Source: Desulfosoma caldarium (GTDB lineage: Bacteria; Desulfobacterota; Syntrophobacteria; Syntrophobacterales; DSM-9756). Taken from it: DNA of 64,000 nt. The notes beneath the pieces are model-generated. The model had not been told where the DNA came from and searched no databases. It worked only from the letters and a program-made list of their open reading frames with translations. The position numbers were made by a program, and so were the translations under genes. The DNA lies in NCBI RefSeq assembly GCF_003751385.1, contig NZ_RJVA01000010.1, forward strand, positions 248,001 through 312,000, written 5' to 3'. Positions 32,944 through 42,452 of the stretch are shown one piece after another (position 1 is the stretch's first letter; each line of letters starts with the position of its first letter).

Positions 32944-34092
32944 ATGCATTTTGAACTCACCGAAGAGCAAAAAATGATTCAAGACATGGCGCGCAAGTTT
33001 GCAGAAAGGGAAATCGCGCCGATCGCCGCCGAACTGGACCGCACGCATCGCCATCCCGAAGAGATCGTCAAGAAGATGGGTGAACTGGGCCTTATGGGCA
33101 TTACCATTCCGCCCGAATACGGGGGCGCAGGCATGGACTACATCTGTTACGTGCTGGCCATGATTGAAATTTCCAAGGCGTGCGCCTCCTGCGGCGTCAT
33201 CATGAGTGTGTGTAACAGCCTGTACAATTTCCCGGTCTACACCTATGGCACGGAAGAGCAGAAACAGCAGTTCTTGACGCCGGTGGCCAGCGGTGAATAC
33301 TTGGGCTGTTACGGACTTACGGAAGCCGGCGCGGGGTCCGATCCGGCCCGCATGCGCACCACCGCGGTCCTCGACGGCAACGAATGGGTCATCAACGGTG
33401 AAAAGAAGTTCATCACCAATGGGAACGTGGCCCGCTACTGCGTTTTGGCGGCCGTCACCGATAAAGAGAAGGGCTACAAAGGCATCAGCTCCTTTCTGGT
33501 AGATCTGCACAACACGCCGGGATTCCGTGTGGGCCGCGTGGAAGAAAAGATGGGCATCAACGCCTCGGGAACGGCAGAACTCATTTTTGAAGATGCGCGC
33601 ATTCCCAAAGAAAACCTTCTTGGAAAGGAAGGCGAAGGTTTCAAGCAAATGCTCACTACCCTGGACGGCGGCCGTATCGGCATCGCCGCCCAAGCCATCG
33701 GCATCGGACGAGCCGTCCTGGAAGAAGCCATCGCCTACAGCAAGACTCGGGAACAGTTCGGTCGACCCATCGCTTCCTTCCAGGCCATTCAGTGGAAGCT
33801 GGCAGATATGGCCACTCAGTTGGATGCAGCGGAGTTGCTGACACTTCGAGCGGCGTGGTTGGAACAGAACAATCGGGGCTATGAGAAGGAAGCCGCCATG
33901 GCCAAGATGTACGCCTCCGACACGGCCATGTGGGCCGCTATGGAGGGCGTTCAGATTCTGGGTGGTTACGGCTATTGCAAAGAATACCCCATGGAACGCC
34001 ACATGCGCGATGCCAAAATCACCCAGATCTACGAAGGCACCAACGAAATCATGCGGCTTGTCATTTCCCGCGGTATTCTAGGAAAAATTTAG
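32944..34092 (+). CDS. Short-chain acyl-CoA dehydrogenase (butyryl-CoA dehydrogenase type)
   Basis: A 382-residue FAD enzyme that interconverts saturated acyl-CoA and 2-enoyl-CoA, passing electrons to ETF. Signatures are CYGLTEAGAGSDPARMRTTA (FAD/substrate-binding loop), GFRVGRVEEKMGINASGTAE, EQFGRPIASFQAIQWKLADM and QILGGYGYCKEYPMERHMRD. The catalytic Glu is in QIYEGTNEIMRLVISR near the C-terminus, the position used in butyryl/short-chain enzymes. GGGAGG precedes the ATG. It is the last gene of the thiolase-hydratase-dehydrogenase unit. Direction in vivo, butyrate oxidation or formation, is not visible. Confidence 0.94.
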   Translation: MHFELTEEQKMIQDMARKFAEREIAPIAAELDRTHRHPEEIVKKMGELGLMGITIPPEYGGAGMDYICYVLAMIEISKACASCGVIMSVCNSLYNFPVYTYGTEEQKQQFLTPVASGEYLGCYGLTEAGAGSDPARMRTTAVLDGNEWVINGEKKFITNGNVARYCVLAAVTDKEKGYKGISSFLVDLHNTPGFRVGRVEEKMGINASGTAELIFEDARIPKENLLGKEGEGFKQMLTTLDGGRIGIAAQAIGIGRAVLEEAIAYSKTREQFGRPIASFQAIQWKLADMATQLDAAELLTLRAAWLEQNNRGYEKEAAMAKMYASDTAMWAAMEGVQILGGYGYCKEYPMERHMRDAKITQIYEGTNEIMRLVISRGILGKI

Positions 34093-34291
34093 GGCCCACC
34101 CCACTAGGGGCATCATCTTTTTAGATAACAACCGAGCCGCCGGCGTCTTGTCCGCGGCTTGGCTCCGTTCAGCCAACCCACTGAGGGTTGCCCTTCACAC
34201 CGCTCGTGAGCAAGGGCCCTGGGGAAAGAGGCCTCCCGTTCACAAAAAACCACATCGCGGAAAAGGCCCAACAGGGCACCGGAACAAAAAA

Positions 34292-34318
34292 ACCCCGGCC
34301 TTCGTCCGGGGTTTTTTT
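34292..34318. terminator. Bidirectional intrinsic terminator
   Basis: ACCCCGG (34292-34298) and CCGGGGT (34306-34312) form a 7-bp GC-rich stem flanked by A7 on the left and T7 on the right. It can end the acyl-CoA dehydrogenase transcript rightward and the rpsU transcript leftward. Nothing else is seen in 34093-34405. Confidence 0.88.
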
Positions 34319-34405
34319 ATGGCAAACTGCAGGCTCATCGACCGGGGGCCGCCTCGAGGGCCCCTCTGAACATCTTGGCGCCCATAGAACCATCCCAGGG
34401 ACTTC

Positions 34406-34597
34406 TCACAGGCCCTGTAGACGCCGCATTCGGCGCTGAATCCTTTTGATGGCTTTTTTCCGCTTTATCCGGCGGCGCTCCCCTTTGGAGAGGTAGTAAT
34501 TGTGTCGCCGCAGGACGGGCTGCACATTCTTTTGAAAGTCCTTGCGCAGTTTGCGGATCTTTTTTTCAAAACTCTCCGTAGCCTCCGGTTCGGTCAT
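34406..34597 (-). CDS. rpsU: 30S ribosomal protein S21
   Basis: A 63-residue, extremely basic protein of the small subunit that helps mRNA base-pair with the 16S 3' end. It shows the S21 pattern FEKKIRKLRKDF, VLRRHNYYLSKGERRRIKRK and an Arg-rich tail. The N-terminal MTEPEATES extension replaces the usual MxxVxVxxNE start, so the start could differ slightly; AGGTG lies 9-10 nt upstream of this ATG. It lies downstream of fusA on the same strand and is separated from it by the terminator at 34624-34645. Confidence 0.85.
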   Translation of the reverse strand: MTEPEATESFEKKIRKLRKDFQKNVQPVLRRHNYYLSKGERRRIKRKKAIKRIQRRMRRLQGL

Positions 34598-34623
34598 TCA
34601 GATTTCACCTGCCTTTCAGCAAC

Positions 34624-34645
34624 AAAAAAACCCTTACGGGGTTTT
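34624..34645 (-). terminator. Intrinsic terminator of fusA
   Basis: On the minus strand AAAACCCC-GTAA-GGGTTTT is followed by a further run of T (seven in all), about 120 nt after the fusA stop and just ahead of rpsU. Confidence 0.8.
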
Positions 34646-34765
34646 CGTTGGAATCGTTCCCGACGGCGTCCGGCACGCCGCGGGGAGAGCTACACGTCGT
34701 GAGCCTGCCGTCATGCTCTTAAGCGGTTCTGTTTATCACGAGCCATCTCTGAAGGCAACGGCTTT

Positions 34766-36808
34766 TTAAGAACTTAGCGCATCATAGCGGAAAAACTGCA
34801 TGGTAAAGGTTGCCCGCCCTTGACTAGCCGATCGCAGCGCCGTGGAATATCCGAACATTTTGGACAGGGCGACGGTTGCTTCCACTATCTGAACGCCCCT
34901 CTTGGCCGTGATGCCTTCGATGCGTGCCTTGCGCAAGTTGAGGTCTCCAATTACCTCCCCGAGAAACTCGTCCGGGGTCAGCACCTCCACTCGCATGTAC
35001 GGCTCCAACAACAAGGGCTCCCCTTTCGAAAAGGCATCCCGAAAGGCCATGCCGGCCGCCACGCGGTAAGCCAAATCTGTGGACAGGCCCTCTCGATGTT
35101 CTCCTCCGATGACCGCCACGTCCACATCCACCACGGGATATCCCATGAGTTCTCCGCTGGTTAAGGCGTCCATGATCCCCTCTTCCACGGCGGGCCACCA
35201 AATTTCGGGAATGGAACCATCCCGCACTCGATGCTCCACCCGGTTTCCCTTCCCCCGCTCCCTGGGCTCCACACGCACCTCCACCGCGGCAAAATGCTTG
35301 CTTCCACCAATGTCTCGGTCAAACAGGCCGCGGCCCAAAGCAGGTTTCTGAATGGTTTCGCGATAGACGACCTGAGGCTTGCCGGCATTGACGCCCACGG
35401 CATAATCCCGTTCCAGGCGGTTAATCAGAATTTCTAGGTGCAGCTCTCCCATGCCGCGAATGACCAGCTGCCCCGTGTCCGGGTCTTCCTTATAGCGAAA
35501 TGTGGGGTCCTCATCGGCCAGCTTGGCCAGAGCATCGGGAAGCTTTTCCTGGTCCGTGCGCGTCTTCGGCTCCACGGCCACGGCCATGACGGGCTCATAG
35601 ATCTCTATGGGCTCAAGCAAAATCGGATGTTTTTCATCGCAAAGCGTGTCACCCGTGGCGGCCGATTTGAGGCCCATCAAGGCCACAATGGTTCCGGCCC
35701 CGGCTTCTTCAAGCCGCTCCCGCTTGTTGGCATGCATGCGAAAAATGCGAGACAACTTCTCACGCGTCTTTTGCCGCGCATTATAGATCGCATCACCGGC
35801 GCGCAATCGACCCGAGTAAATGCGCGCATAGGTGAGCTTGCGTCCTTGATCCATAAAGATCTTGAAAGCCAAGGCTGCCAGAGGCTCGCTGTCGTCAGCC
35901 AAGCGTTGCACCCTCTCCTGCGTGATGGGATCGACGCCTTCAACCGGCGGAATATCCAGAGGGCACGGAAGAAATTGGACCACGGCATCCAAAAGGGGCT
36001 GAATACCCTTGTTCCGCAAAGCCGCCCCGCACAAGACGGGCACGGCGTCCAGATTTAAGGTCAGACGCCTCAGCACACGTTCAATCTCTTCCGGAGCGAC
36101 CTCCTCTCCCTCCAGGTATTTTTCCATGACGCCGTCGTCCCATTCGGCCACCTTGGCCACCAATTCGTCCCGCGCTTCCATGGCAGCATCCAAAAACTGC
36201 GGCTCCACAGGCCCATAGGTGTATTCCGCGCCAAGGGTTTCATCCTTCCAGACAATCTGGCGCATGCGAAGGAGGTCCACCACGCCGCGAAAATCGGACT
36301 CTCGCCCCATGGGAATCTGCACGGGGATGGGCGTTGCTTGAAGCTTTTCTTTCATCTGTTCCAGGACCTGATAGAAATCGGCGCCGATACGGTCCATCTT
36401 ATTGACGAAAGCAATCTTGGGCACCCTGTACTTGTCCGCCTGCCTCCAGACGGTTTCCGACTGTGGTTCTACGCCGCCCACGGCGCAAAACACGGCAATA
36501 GCGCCGTCGAGAACACGCAAGGATCTCTCCACCTCGATGGTGAAGTCCACATGGCCGGGAGTGTCGATGAGCTGAATCTGGTATCCCTTCCATTCACAGG
36601 TGGTCACGGCAGACGTGATGGTGATGCCGCGTTGCTGTTCCTGTTCCATCCAATCCATGATGGCCGTGCCTTCATGGACTTCGCCGATCTTGTGGGATCG
36701 CCCTGTGTAGTACAGAATGCGCTCGCTCACCGTGGTTTTTCCGGCGTCGATATGGGCGATGATACCGATGTTGCGAATCCTTCTGAGACGCTGCCTAACC
36801 GCCTTCAT
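34766..36808 (-). CDS. fusA: Translation elongation factor G
   Basis: A 680-residue GTPase that translocates tRNA-mRNA on the ribosome (and, for some paralogues, recycles ribosomes). G motifs are AHIDAGKTT (P-loop), RGITITSA (switch I), DTPGHVDFT and NKMDR. Later domains follow the EF-G order and end [20 protein letters not shown]. The gene is not in its usual place between rpsG and tuf, where tuf directly follows rpsG in this window. It lies alone with rpsU some 17 kb further along. Deltaproteobacteria often carry more than one EF-G, so this may be a relocated fusA or the second paralogue; sequence alone does not settle it here. Confidence 0.93.
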   Translation of the reverse strand: MKAVRQRLRRIRNIGIIAHIDAGKTTVSERILYYTGRSHKIGEVHEGTAIMDWMEQEQQRGITITSAVTTCEWKGYQIQLIDTPGHVDFTIEVERSLRVLDGAIAVFCAVGGVEPQSETVWRQADKYRVPKIAFVNKMDRIGADFYQVLEQMKEKLQATPIPVQIPMGRESDFRGVVDLLRMRQIVWKDETLGAEYTYGPVEPQFLDAAMEARDELVAKVAEWDDGVMEKYLEGEEVAPEEIERVLRRLTLNLDAVPVLCGAALRNKGIQPLLDAVVQFLPCPLDIPPVEGVDPITQERVQRLADDSEPLAALAFKIFMDQGRKLTYARIYSGRLRAGDAIYNARQKTREKLSRIFRMHANKRERLEEAGAGTIVALMGLKSAATGDTLCDEKHPILLEPIEIYEPVMAVAVEPKTRTDQEKLPDALAKLADEDPTFRYKEDPDTGQLVIRGMGELHLEILINRLERDYAVGVNAGKPQVVYRETIQKPALGRGLFDRDIGGSKHFAAVEVRVEPRERGKGNRVEHRVRDGSIPEIWWPAVEEGIMDALTSGELMGYPVVDVDVAVIGGEHREGLSTDLAYRVAAGMAFRDAFSKGEPLLLEPYMRVEVLTPDEFLGEVIGDLNLRKARIEGITAKRGVQIVEATVALSKMFGYSTALRSASQGRATFTMQFFRYDALSS

Positions 36809-36917
36809 GCCATCACCTCATCGTGGACGCCACGACTTTAGAGGGGCCCTTGCTTTCCGCGCGCCCGTGATTAAGCATAGTATGCGCTGACACCTTATGC
36901 GGCCAAGGAGGTTGTAT

Positions 36918-37136
36918 ATGCCGAGAACCAAAACCATTTCACAGCCCAAAGCGCCCATCGCTTCGAAATCCCTGAAGGCCGTGCCGCATCCTGTGGCGTG
37001 CCGAGAGGGTCGAGGGGTGCGTTTCTTTGACTGTACTCATTACGACGACTGCTTGGATCAGGCCGCCAAGGCTCTCTGGACGGGCTTCACCTGTAGCCGT
37101 TGCCCCTTTTACCAGAATCCCTTCCACTCGGCATAA
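36918..37136 (+). CDS. Small Cys-containing protein of unknown function
   Basis: A 72-residue protein starting with ATG at 36918 behind an ideal AAGGAGG. The N-terminal half is basic (MPRTKTISQPKAPIASKSLK). The C-terminal half has VACREGRG, FDCTHYDDCLDQAAK and GFTCSRCPFY: five cysteines, with the last four (C-x5-C, C-x2-C) spaced like a metal site. I do not recognise the family; it resembles short Cys-rich proteins annotated as hypothetical in deltaproteobacteria. It is a single gene with fusA divergent on one side and the ribosomal-operon terminator on the other. Confidence 0.7.
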   Translation: MPRTKTISQPKAPIASKSLKAVPHPVACREGRGVRFFDCTHYDDCLDQAAKALWTGFTCSRCPFYQNPFHSA

Positions 37137-37141
37137 AAAAG

Positions 37142-37168
37142 CAGCCCGTCGCCTAGGGCGCCGGGCTG
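37142..37168. terminator. Terminator between the small gene and the end of the ribosomal cluster
   Basis: CAGCCCG (37142-37148) and CGGGCTG (37162-37168) enclose a smaller GCC/GGC stem. On the minus strand it is followed by CTTTTTTA, so it mainly ends leftward transcription from the rplQ side, about 280 nt after rplQ; it may also stop the small rightward gene. The bases 37169-37444 show no gene. Confidence 0.75.
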
Positions 37169-37444
37169 TCCTTTGATTTCCATGGATGTAGCCCAGATAA
37201 CTGCGGAGGGCCTTCATGCCATGTTTCTGGCGGCAAGAAGCTCCATGCAGCTATGTTTTCTCCAGGCGCTCAGCGGACGCTTTCGAGCCGCGCGACCACC
37301 GCCTCTCTCCACGGCCATGCACCTTACGAGCCACAGGACTCGGCGCCTAGTTCCCGAGACCACACGGTCCACGGCCGCTTATGCCGCTCACCCCTTGCAC
37401 GGTTTCGCCCTCCTTGCACTCCGCCAACGGGCCTCTCAAGACCA

Positions 37445-37861
37445 CTAACGCTGCGCCGCGGTCGGCTCTTCGGATTGTGTCTTCTTTTTGGGCGTTGTCT
37501 TGATTTCGGCTCCCGTCAGCTCGATGAGACACATGGGCGCGCCGTCGCCTTTTCGAAATCCCATCTTCACGATGCGCGTGTAACCACCTTGACGTGCCTG
37601 GTACCGCGGCCCCAGTTCTGCAAAGAGTTTATGCACCACGCCCTTGGCGCGAATCACGGCCAAAGCCTGCCGCCTGGCGTGCAGGTCCCCGCGCTTACCC
37701 AGCGTGATCATGGCTTCAGCCCATCGCCGAATTTCCTTGGCCTTCGGAATGGTCGTCACAATGCGTTCGTGTTCCAAAAGCGAGGTAACCATATTGCGAA
37801 ACATGGCCGTTCGGTGGCTGGAAGTTCGGTTGAGCTTCCGACCCGATTTCCTGTGGCGCAT
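37445..37861 (-). CDS. rplQ: 50S ribosomal protein L17
   Basis: A 138-residue large-subunit protein near the exit tunnel. It opens with the invariant [17 protein letters not shown] and [18 protein letters not shown], then [14 protein letters not shown]. The C-terminal end ([13 protein letters not shown]) is a low-complexity extension beyond the core. It is the last gene of the alpha block, 2 bp after rpoA, as in most bacteria. Confidence 0.97.
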   Translation of the reverse strand: MRHRKSGRKLNRTSSHRTAMFRNMVTSLLEHERIVTTIPKAKEIRRWAEAMITLGKRGDLHARRQALAVIRAKGVVHKLFAELGPRYQARQGGYTRIVKMGFRKGDGAPMCLIELTGAEIKTTPKKKTQSEEPTAAQR

Positions 37862-37863
37862 GG

Positions 37864-38874
37864 CTATTCCTCTTCCTTTCTTCTCTGTTCGATCTCTTCC
37901 CGACTCGGAAAGTTGTCCAGTTTCATCCCCAGCGTCAAGCCCATCTCCTGAAGAATCTCTTTGATCTCATTGAGTGACTTGCGACCGAAGTTCTTGGTTC
38001 GAAGCATTTCCGCTTCGGTCTTTTGCACCAACTCGCCGATGTAGCGAATGTCGGCGCTTTTCAGACAGTTGGCACTGCGCACCGACAGTTCCAGCTCATC
38101 TACGCTGCGAAACAGATTTTCGTTGAAGGTGGGCTCCTCAGCTTCCTCTTCCGCAAACGCCGGAGCCTCATAGTCCTCAAAATTCACGAAGACACTGAGC
38201 TGGTCTTTAAGAATCTTGGCCGCCACGGCCAGGGCATCCTCGGGTGTGACACTACCGTCGGTCCAGATTTCCATGGTCAGTTTATCATAGTCGGTGCGCT
38301 GCCCCACGCGAGCCTGGCTGACGTTGTAGCTTACCTTGCGCACCGGGCTAAAAATCGCGTCGATGGGGATCGTGCCAATGGTTTCCACCTTTTCCGGACC
38401 CCATTCGGCAGGCTCGTAACCCTTGCCTTCGTCCACCACAAGCTCCATGCGCACTTTACCGTCTCGCGCCAGGGTGCAGATGTGTTTGTCCGGGTTGAGA
38501 ATGGTCACCGAGGAGTCCGTTCGAATGTCGCCAGCCGTTACGGGACCTTCTCCGGCTTTTTCCAGAACCACACGCTTGGGACCGTCCCCGTTCAAACGCA
38601 GGCGCACTTCCTTGAGATTTAAGATGATGTCCGTCACATCCTCCACAACCCCGGGGGCTGAGGAAAATTCATGAAGCACACCGTCGATCTTTACGGACGT
38701 AATGGCCGCGCCTCTCAGAGACGACAGCAGCACCCGTCGCAGCGCATTTCCTAGAGTCGTCCCGAAACCTCGCTCCAGCGGTTCACAGATGAATTTGGCA
38801 TAGCAGTTCGGGTCTTCCCCGGGCTCTACCACCAGGGGTTTCGGTCGAATCAATTCGCGCCAGTTTTTCTCCAT
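37864..38874 (-). CDS. rpoA: RNA polymerase alpha subunit
   Basis: A 336-residue subunit that nucleates RNA polymerase assembly (N-terminal domain) and contacts UP-elements and activators (C-terminal domain). [23 protein letters not shown] and [44 protein letters not shown] and [21 protein letters not shown] at 38874 has GAGGG upstream; a second ATG four codons earlier is possible. A 36-nt hairpin precedes it. Confidence 0.97.
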   Translation of the reverse strand: MEKNWRELIRPKPLVVEPGEDPNCYAKFICEPLERGFGTTLGNALRRVLLSSLRGAAITSVKIDGVLHEFSSAPGVVEDVTDIILNLKEVRLRLNGDGPKRVVLEKAGEGPVTAGDIRTDSSVTILNPDKHICTLARDGKVRMELVVDEGKGYEPAEWGPEKVETIGTIPIDAIFSPVRKVSYNVSQARVGQRTDYDKLTMEIWTDGSVTPEDALAVAAKILKDQLSVFVNFEDYEAPAFAEEEAEEPTFNENLFRSVDELELSVRSANCLKSADIRYIGELVQKTEAEMLRTKNFGRKSLNEIKEILQEMGLTLGMKLDNFPSREEIEQRRKEEE

Positions 38875-38941
38875 ACCCGCCCTCATACCTTCGGCCGACC
38901 CGTGAACGTGATGGGCTTCACCTCACGGCCTCAAAAACGGA

Positions 38942-38977
38942 CAGAGGCCTCCGCCATAAGGCAAGGCGGACCCTCTG
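38942..38977 (-). promoter_or_regulatory. Hairpin in the rpsD-rpoA intergenic region
   Basis: CAGAG/CTCTG and CCGCC/GGCGG arms form an extended stem around a 9-nt loop in the 129-bp gap between rpsD and rpoA. No U-tract follows. It may be an RNA-processing site, a partial terminator, or a binding site for r-protein S4, the usual autoregulator of the alpha block. Confidence 0.4.
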
Positions 38978-39003
38978 CCCTGCATTCAAGTCTATCTTCC
39001 TTG

Positions 39004-39630
39004 TTACTTCGAGTAAAATTCAACCACCAGGTGCTCTTGCACCGGCAGCGGCATTTCTTCTCGCGTCGGAAGGCTTCTCATCGTGCCTCGATACGCTTCC
39101 TTTTCCAACTCCAACCATGGAACGAGACCGCGTCGCGGCAGGGCATCCAGCGCTTCGTTGATCACTCCCAAAGAGCGGCTCTTTTCCCGCACACTGATCA
39201 CATCACCGGGCCGCAGGAGATAGGAAGGTATGTTCACCTTTCGCCCGTTGACGAGGAAGTGATTGTGCCGCACCAGCTGACGGGCCTGAGAACGCGAGTT
39301 GGCAAAGCCCAGACGATATACCGTGTTGTCCAGACGGCGCTCCAGCAGGATCAGGAAGTTCGTCCCGGTCACCCCTTTTTGCCGATCGGCTTCCTTAAAG
39401 TAGGCCTTGAACTGCTTTTCTAGGAGACCGTACGTTCTCTTAATCTTTTGCTTCTCACGAAGCTGCACGCCGTAGTCCGAAAGTTTACCGCGGCGCTGCC
39501 CGTGTTGACCCGGAGCGTAATTGCGCCGTTCAAAGGCGCACTTGTCCGAATAGCACCGGTCCCATTTGAGGTACAATTTCATGCTTTCCCGCCGGCACAG
39601 CCGGCATTGCGGACCTGTGTATCGCGCCAA
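39004..39630 (-). CDS. rpsD: 30S ribosomal protein S4 (zinc-binding form)
   Basis: A 208-residue primary 16S rRNA binder and typical translational repressor of the alpha operon. The start [20 protein letters not shown] with a later RCYSDKC provides four cysteines, so this is the C+ (zinc-binding) paralogue type. The S4 RNA-binding domain is [20 protein letters not shown]. Standard length; 57 bp after rpsK. Confidence 0.97.
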   Translation of the reverse strand: MARYTGPQCRLCRRESMKLYLKWDRCYSDKCAFERRNYAPGQHGQRRGKLSDYGVQLREKQKIKRTYGLLEKQFKAYFKEADRQKGVTGTNFLILLERRLDNTVYRLGFANSRSQARQLVRHNHFLVNGRKVNIPSYLLRPGDVISVREKSRSLGVINEALDALPRRGLVPWLELEKEAYRGTMRSLPTREEMPLPVQEHLVVEFYSK

Positions 39631-39687
39631 GACCGATTCCTCCTTCTATATACCGAAGCCCTCAGGCCTCCTTGATCATCTCGCTGC

Positions 39688-40080
39688 TTACACTCGGCGA
39701 CGCTTGGGCGGCCGACATCCGTTGTGAGGAATGGGCGTCACGTCCCGAATGACCGTCACATTTAATCCGGCCGCCTGCAACGCCCGCAGAGCCGCCTCAC
39801 GGCCCGATCCCGGCCCCTTCACGTAGACCTCCACGTTTTGCAAGCCGTGTTCCATCGCCGCCTTGGCCGCAGCCTGAGCGGCCATCTGGGCGGCAAAAGG
39901 CGTGCTCTTGCGCGATCCCTTGAACCCTTGGTTGCCACCACTGGCCCACGAAAGGGTGTTGCCACTCATGTCCGTGATGGTCACGATGGTGTTGTTAAAG
40001 GTTGAACGAATATGCGCAATACCGTTTTGAACGTTTTTCCGCTCTTTTTTCTTTCGCGGACCACCTCTGCCACGTGCCAT
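39688..40080 (-). CDS. rpsK: 30S ribosomal protein S11
   Basis: A 130-residue platform protein that forms part of the mRNA exit region near the anti-Shine-Dalgarno sequence. It contains [40 protein letters not shown] and the invariant end [19 protein letters not shown]. Full length, 15 bp after rpsM. Confidence 0.97.
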   Translation of the reverse strand: MARGRGGPRKKKERKNVQNGIAHIRSTFNNTIVTITDMSGNTLSWASGGNQGFKGSRKSTPFAAQMAAQAAAKAAMEHGLQNVEVYVKGPGSGREAALRALQAAGLNVTVIRDVTPIPHNGCRPPKRRRV

Positions 40081-40095
40081 GGTGCCTCCACTTTC

Positions 40096-40467
40096 CTACT
40101 TCTTACGTTTGCCGATGACCGATCGACGTGGACCCTTGCGCGTCCGAGCATTCGTATGGGTGCGCTGCCCTCTGACGGGAAGTCCGCGGCGGTGCCTCAG
40201 CCCTCGATAGCAACCCAGATCCATGAGGCGCTTAATATTCATGGACACTTCCGCGCGCAGATCCCCTTCCACCTTGTACTGAGTGTCGATGACGCGACGG
40301 ATGGCCGTGATCTGTTCCTCCGTCAAGTCATCGGACTTTGTTCCGGGATCCACCTTTGCCTCTTCCAGGATCTTGGACGCCGTCGTCCGCCCGATTCCAT
40401 AGATATACGTCAGGGCGATTTCCATGCGCTTGTTTCTGGGTAGGTCAATGCCTGCAATCCGTGCCAA
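40096..40467 (-). CDS. rpsM: 30S ribosomal protein S13
   Basis: A 123-residue head protein that contacts the P-site tRNA and bridges to the large subunit. [34 protein letters not shown] and [20 protein letters not shown] are diagnostic. Full length, 15 bp after rpmJ, first of the rpsM-rpsK-rpsD-rpoA-rplQ alpha block. Confidence 0.97.
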   Translation of the reverse strand: MARIAGIDLPRNKRMEIALTYIYGIGRTTASKILEEAKVDPGTKSDDLTEEQITAIRRVIDTQYKVEGDLRAEVSMNIKRLMDLGCYRGLRHRRGLPVRGQRTHTNARTRKGPRRSVIGKRKK

Positions 40468-40482
40468 TGCTTTTTCCTCCAG

Positions 40483-40596
40483 TTAGCCTTGACGCTGTTT
40501 GTGCTTCGGGTTCTCGCAGATGACGCGCACCTGGCCGTGCCGACGAATGATTTTGCATTTTCGGCAGATGACTTTCACTGACGCCCGCACTTTCAT
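40483..40596 (-). CDS. rpmJ: 50S ribosomal protein L36
   Basis: A 37-residue protein, shorter than usual gene-calling limits. It reads [19 protein letters not shown] and [18 protein letters not shown]. The zinc ligands C11, C14, C27 and H32 (CxxC...C....H) mark the C+ form of L36. It lies in its usual position between infA and rpsM. Confidence 0.96.
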   Translation of the reverse strand: MKVRASVKVICRKCKIIRRHGQVRVICENPKHKQRQG

Positions 40597-40631
40597 GATT
40601 CACTCCCTTTCGCCCAGCGCACCCCAACCCG

Positions 40632-40853
40632 TCAGCTTTTGGCTCTGAAAATAATGCGCCCTCGAGTCAGGTCGTATGGGGATAGTTCCACCGTCACCTT
40701 GTCCCCCGGTAAAATGCGAATGAAGTGCATACGCATCTTACCGGAAATATGCGCAAGGACTCGATGGCCGTTTTCCAACTCAACACGAAACATGGCATTG
40801 GGTAAAGGCTCGATGACCGTGCCTTCCACCTCAATCGCTTCTTCCTTTACCAT
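40632..40853 (-). CDS. infA: Translation initiation factor IF-1
   Basis: A 73-residue S1-like OB-fold protein that blocks the A site during initiation. It contains the canonical [40 protein letters not shown] and [15 protein letters not shown]. Full length. It lies 87 bp after map and 35 bp before rpmJ. Confidence 0.97.
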   Translation of the reverse strand: MVKEEAIEVEGTVIEPLPNAMFRVELENGHRVLAHISGKMRMHFIRILPGDKVTVELSPYDLTRGRIIFRAKS

Positions 40854-40940
40854 GCACCATTCCTCAATTTAGGTCACGTTTTCACCACGCCCACGAAAGC
40901 ACGCTATTGTATAAGGTCTTTCTGCCTATGTAAAGACCAT

Positions 40941-41693
40941 TTACTTCAATAGAGACAACACGTCCGGTCCGTTTTTCGTCACGGCCACGGTGTGTTCAAA
41001 GTGAGCCGAAAGCTTTCCATCGGCCGTCACCGCCGTCCATCGATCTTCCAAAATGCGAATGTCTGCAACCCCCTCGTTGATCATCGGCTCGATGGCAAAC
41101 ACCATACCGGCTTTGAGCTTCACGCCTCGCCCTGGAGGGCCAAAGTTAGGAATCTGGGGGCTTTCATGAAGGTTTCTCCCGATGCCGTGCCCCACGAATT
41201 CGCGCACCACCGAGTAGCCAAAAGGTTCCACATGGGCCTGCACCGCGTGGGAAATGTCCGACAACCGATGACCCACCACGGCTTGAGCGATGGCTCGGTC
41301 CAGAGCTTCCCGCGTCACGCGGCATAATCGTTGCGCCTCCTTCGATATGGTGCCCACGGGAAGCGTCACCGCCGCATCTCCGTAGAACCCGTCCACAACC
41401 ACACCGAAATCCACGCTGACGATGTCGCCCTCCTGCAAAATGCGCGTCTTGCTCGGTATGCCATGCACCACTTCTTCATTGACCGAAGTGCACAGCGCAT
41501 AAGGGAAGCCGTGATAGCCTTTGAAGGCCGGCACGGCTCCACGCTTTTGTGCTTCCTCCTCACTGATGGCATTTAAATCCCACGTGCTCACCCCGGGCAC
41601 AACCACCTCCCGAAGCCGCTCCAGCACCTCGGCCACAATGAGGCAGGCTTTTCTTATTTTCTCAACCTCTTCTTGGGTCTTGAGAATGATCAA
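40941..41693 (-). CDS. map: Methionine aminopeptidase type I
   Basis: A 250-residue dinuclear-metal exopeptidase that removes the N-terminal Met of new proteins. Metal ligands fall in VSVDFGVVVDGFYGDAAVTL (two Asp), VGHGIGRNLHE (His) and VFAIEPMIN (Glu), with a further Glu near HFEHTVAV; the substrate His is in GYHGFPYALCTSVNEEVVHG. No N-terminal extension. It lies 8 bp after adk. Confidence 0.97.
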   Translation of the reverse strand: MIILKTQEEVEKIRKACLIVAEVLERLREVVVPGVSTWDLNAISEEEAQKRGAVPAFKGYHGFPYALCTSVNEEVVHGIPSKTRILQEGDIVSVDFGVVVDGFYGDAAVTLPVGTISKEAQRLCRVTREALDRAIAQAVVGHRLSDISHAVQAHVEPFGYSVVREFVGHGIGRNLHESPQIPNFGPPGRGVKLKAGMVFAIEPMINEGVADIRILEDRWTAVTADGKLSAHFEHTVAVTKNGPDVLSLLK

Positions 41694-41701
41694 AGTGCCC
41701 T

Positions 41702-42343
41702 CTAACCCAGCACGGCCTTGATGCGGTCAAAAATCTCGTCAATGGAGCCCACGCCGTTGATCTTTCGCAGTTTGCCCTGTTTTTCGTAGTAATCGATGAG
41801 CGGCTTGGTCTGATCGGCATATACCTTCAGCCGGGATGTCACGGTGGCTTCGTTGTCATCGTCTCTCTGATAGAGTTGGCCTCCACACTTGTCGCATACG
41901 CCCTCTTTCTTTGGTGGATCAAACATCACATGAAAGCCGGCACCGCACTCGCGGCACGTCCGTCGCCCTGTAAGGCGCTGAATGAGTTCCTGGTCCGGCA
42001 CATCAATGCAGACCACATGATCGATCCCTTGCCCCAATTCCTTAAGCATGCCGTCAAGAGTTTCGGCCTGGCTGACGTTGCGCGGAAACCCGTCCAGCAT
42101 GTAGCCCTTTTTGCAGTCTTCTTGCTGAATGCGGTCCTTCACAAGACCTACAACCACCGAGTCGGGAACCAACGCTCCTTGATCCATATACTTTTTGGCC
42201 TCAAGACCCAGGGGCGTTCCGGCTTTGAGGGCAGCCCGCAACATGTCCCCAGTGGAAATTTGCGGAATGCCGTAGCGTTCGATCATGCGCTTGGCTTGCG
42301 TTCCTTTTCCAGCACCCGGTGGTCCCAGCAAAATGATGTTCAT
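41702..42343 (-). CDS. adk: Adenylate kinase (zinc lid form)
   Basis: A 213-residue enzyme that interconverts ATP + AMP and 2 ADP. P-loop [17 protein letters not shown]-binding [15 protein letters not shown] and the LID domain with CRECGAGFH...CDKCGGQL, four cysteines that bind zinc as in Gram-positive and deltaproteobacterial enzymes. It sits between secY and map as in the classic spc block. Confidence 0.97.
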   Translation of the reverse strand: MNIILLGPPGAGKGTQAKRMIERYGIPQISTGDMLRAALKAGTPLGLEAKKYMDQGALVPDSVVVGLVKDRIQQEDCKKGYMLDGFPRNVSQAETLDGMLKELGQGIDHVVCIDVPDQELIQRLTGRRTCRECGAGFHVMFDPPKKEGVCDKCGGQLYQRDDDNEATVTSRLKVYADQTKPLIDYYEKQGKLRKINGVGSIDEIFDRIKAVLG

Positions 42344-42452
42344 CGTCTCCCTCCCTGTCTTTCAGCCTCACCATCGTTGCGTCGACTCTTTCAAGATCAC
42401 GACGACCCACAACGTTGGGCCATAAGGCGCAGCGCCCCCTGATCTTCCGTCT

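Noticed and set aside
37173-37448. A 91-codon frame downstream of rplQ
   Set aside because: Low-complexity Arg/Ser/His composition, overlaps the end of rplQ in antisense, no ribosome-binding site.
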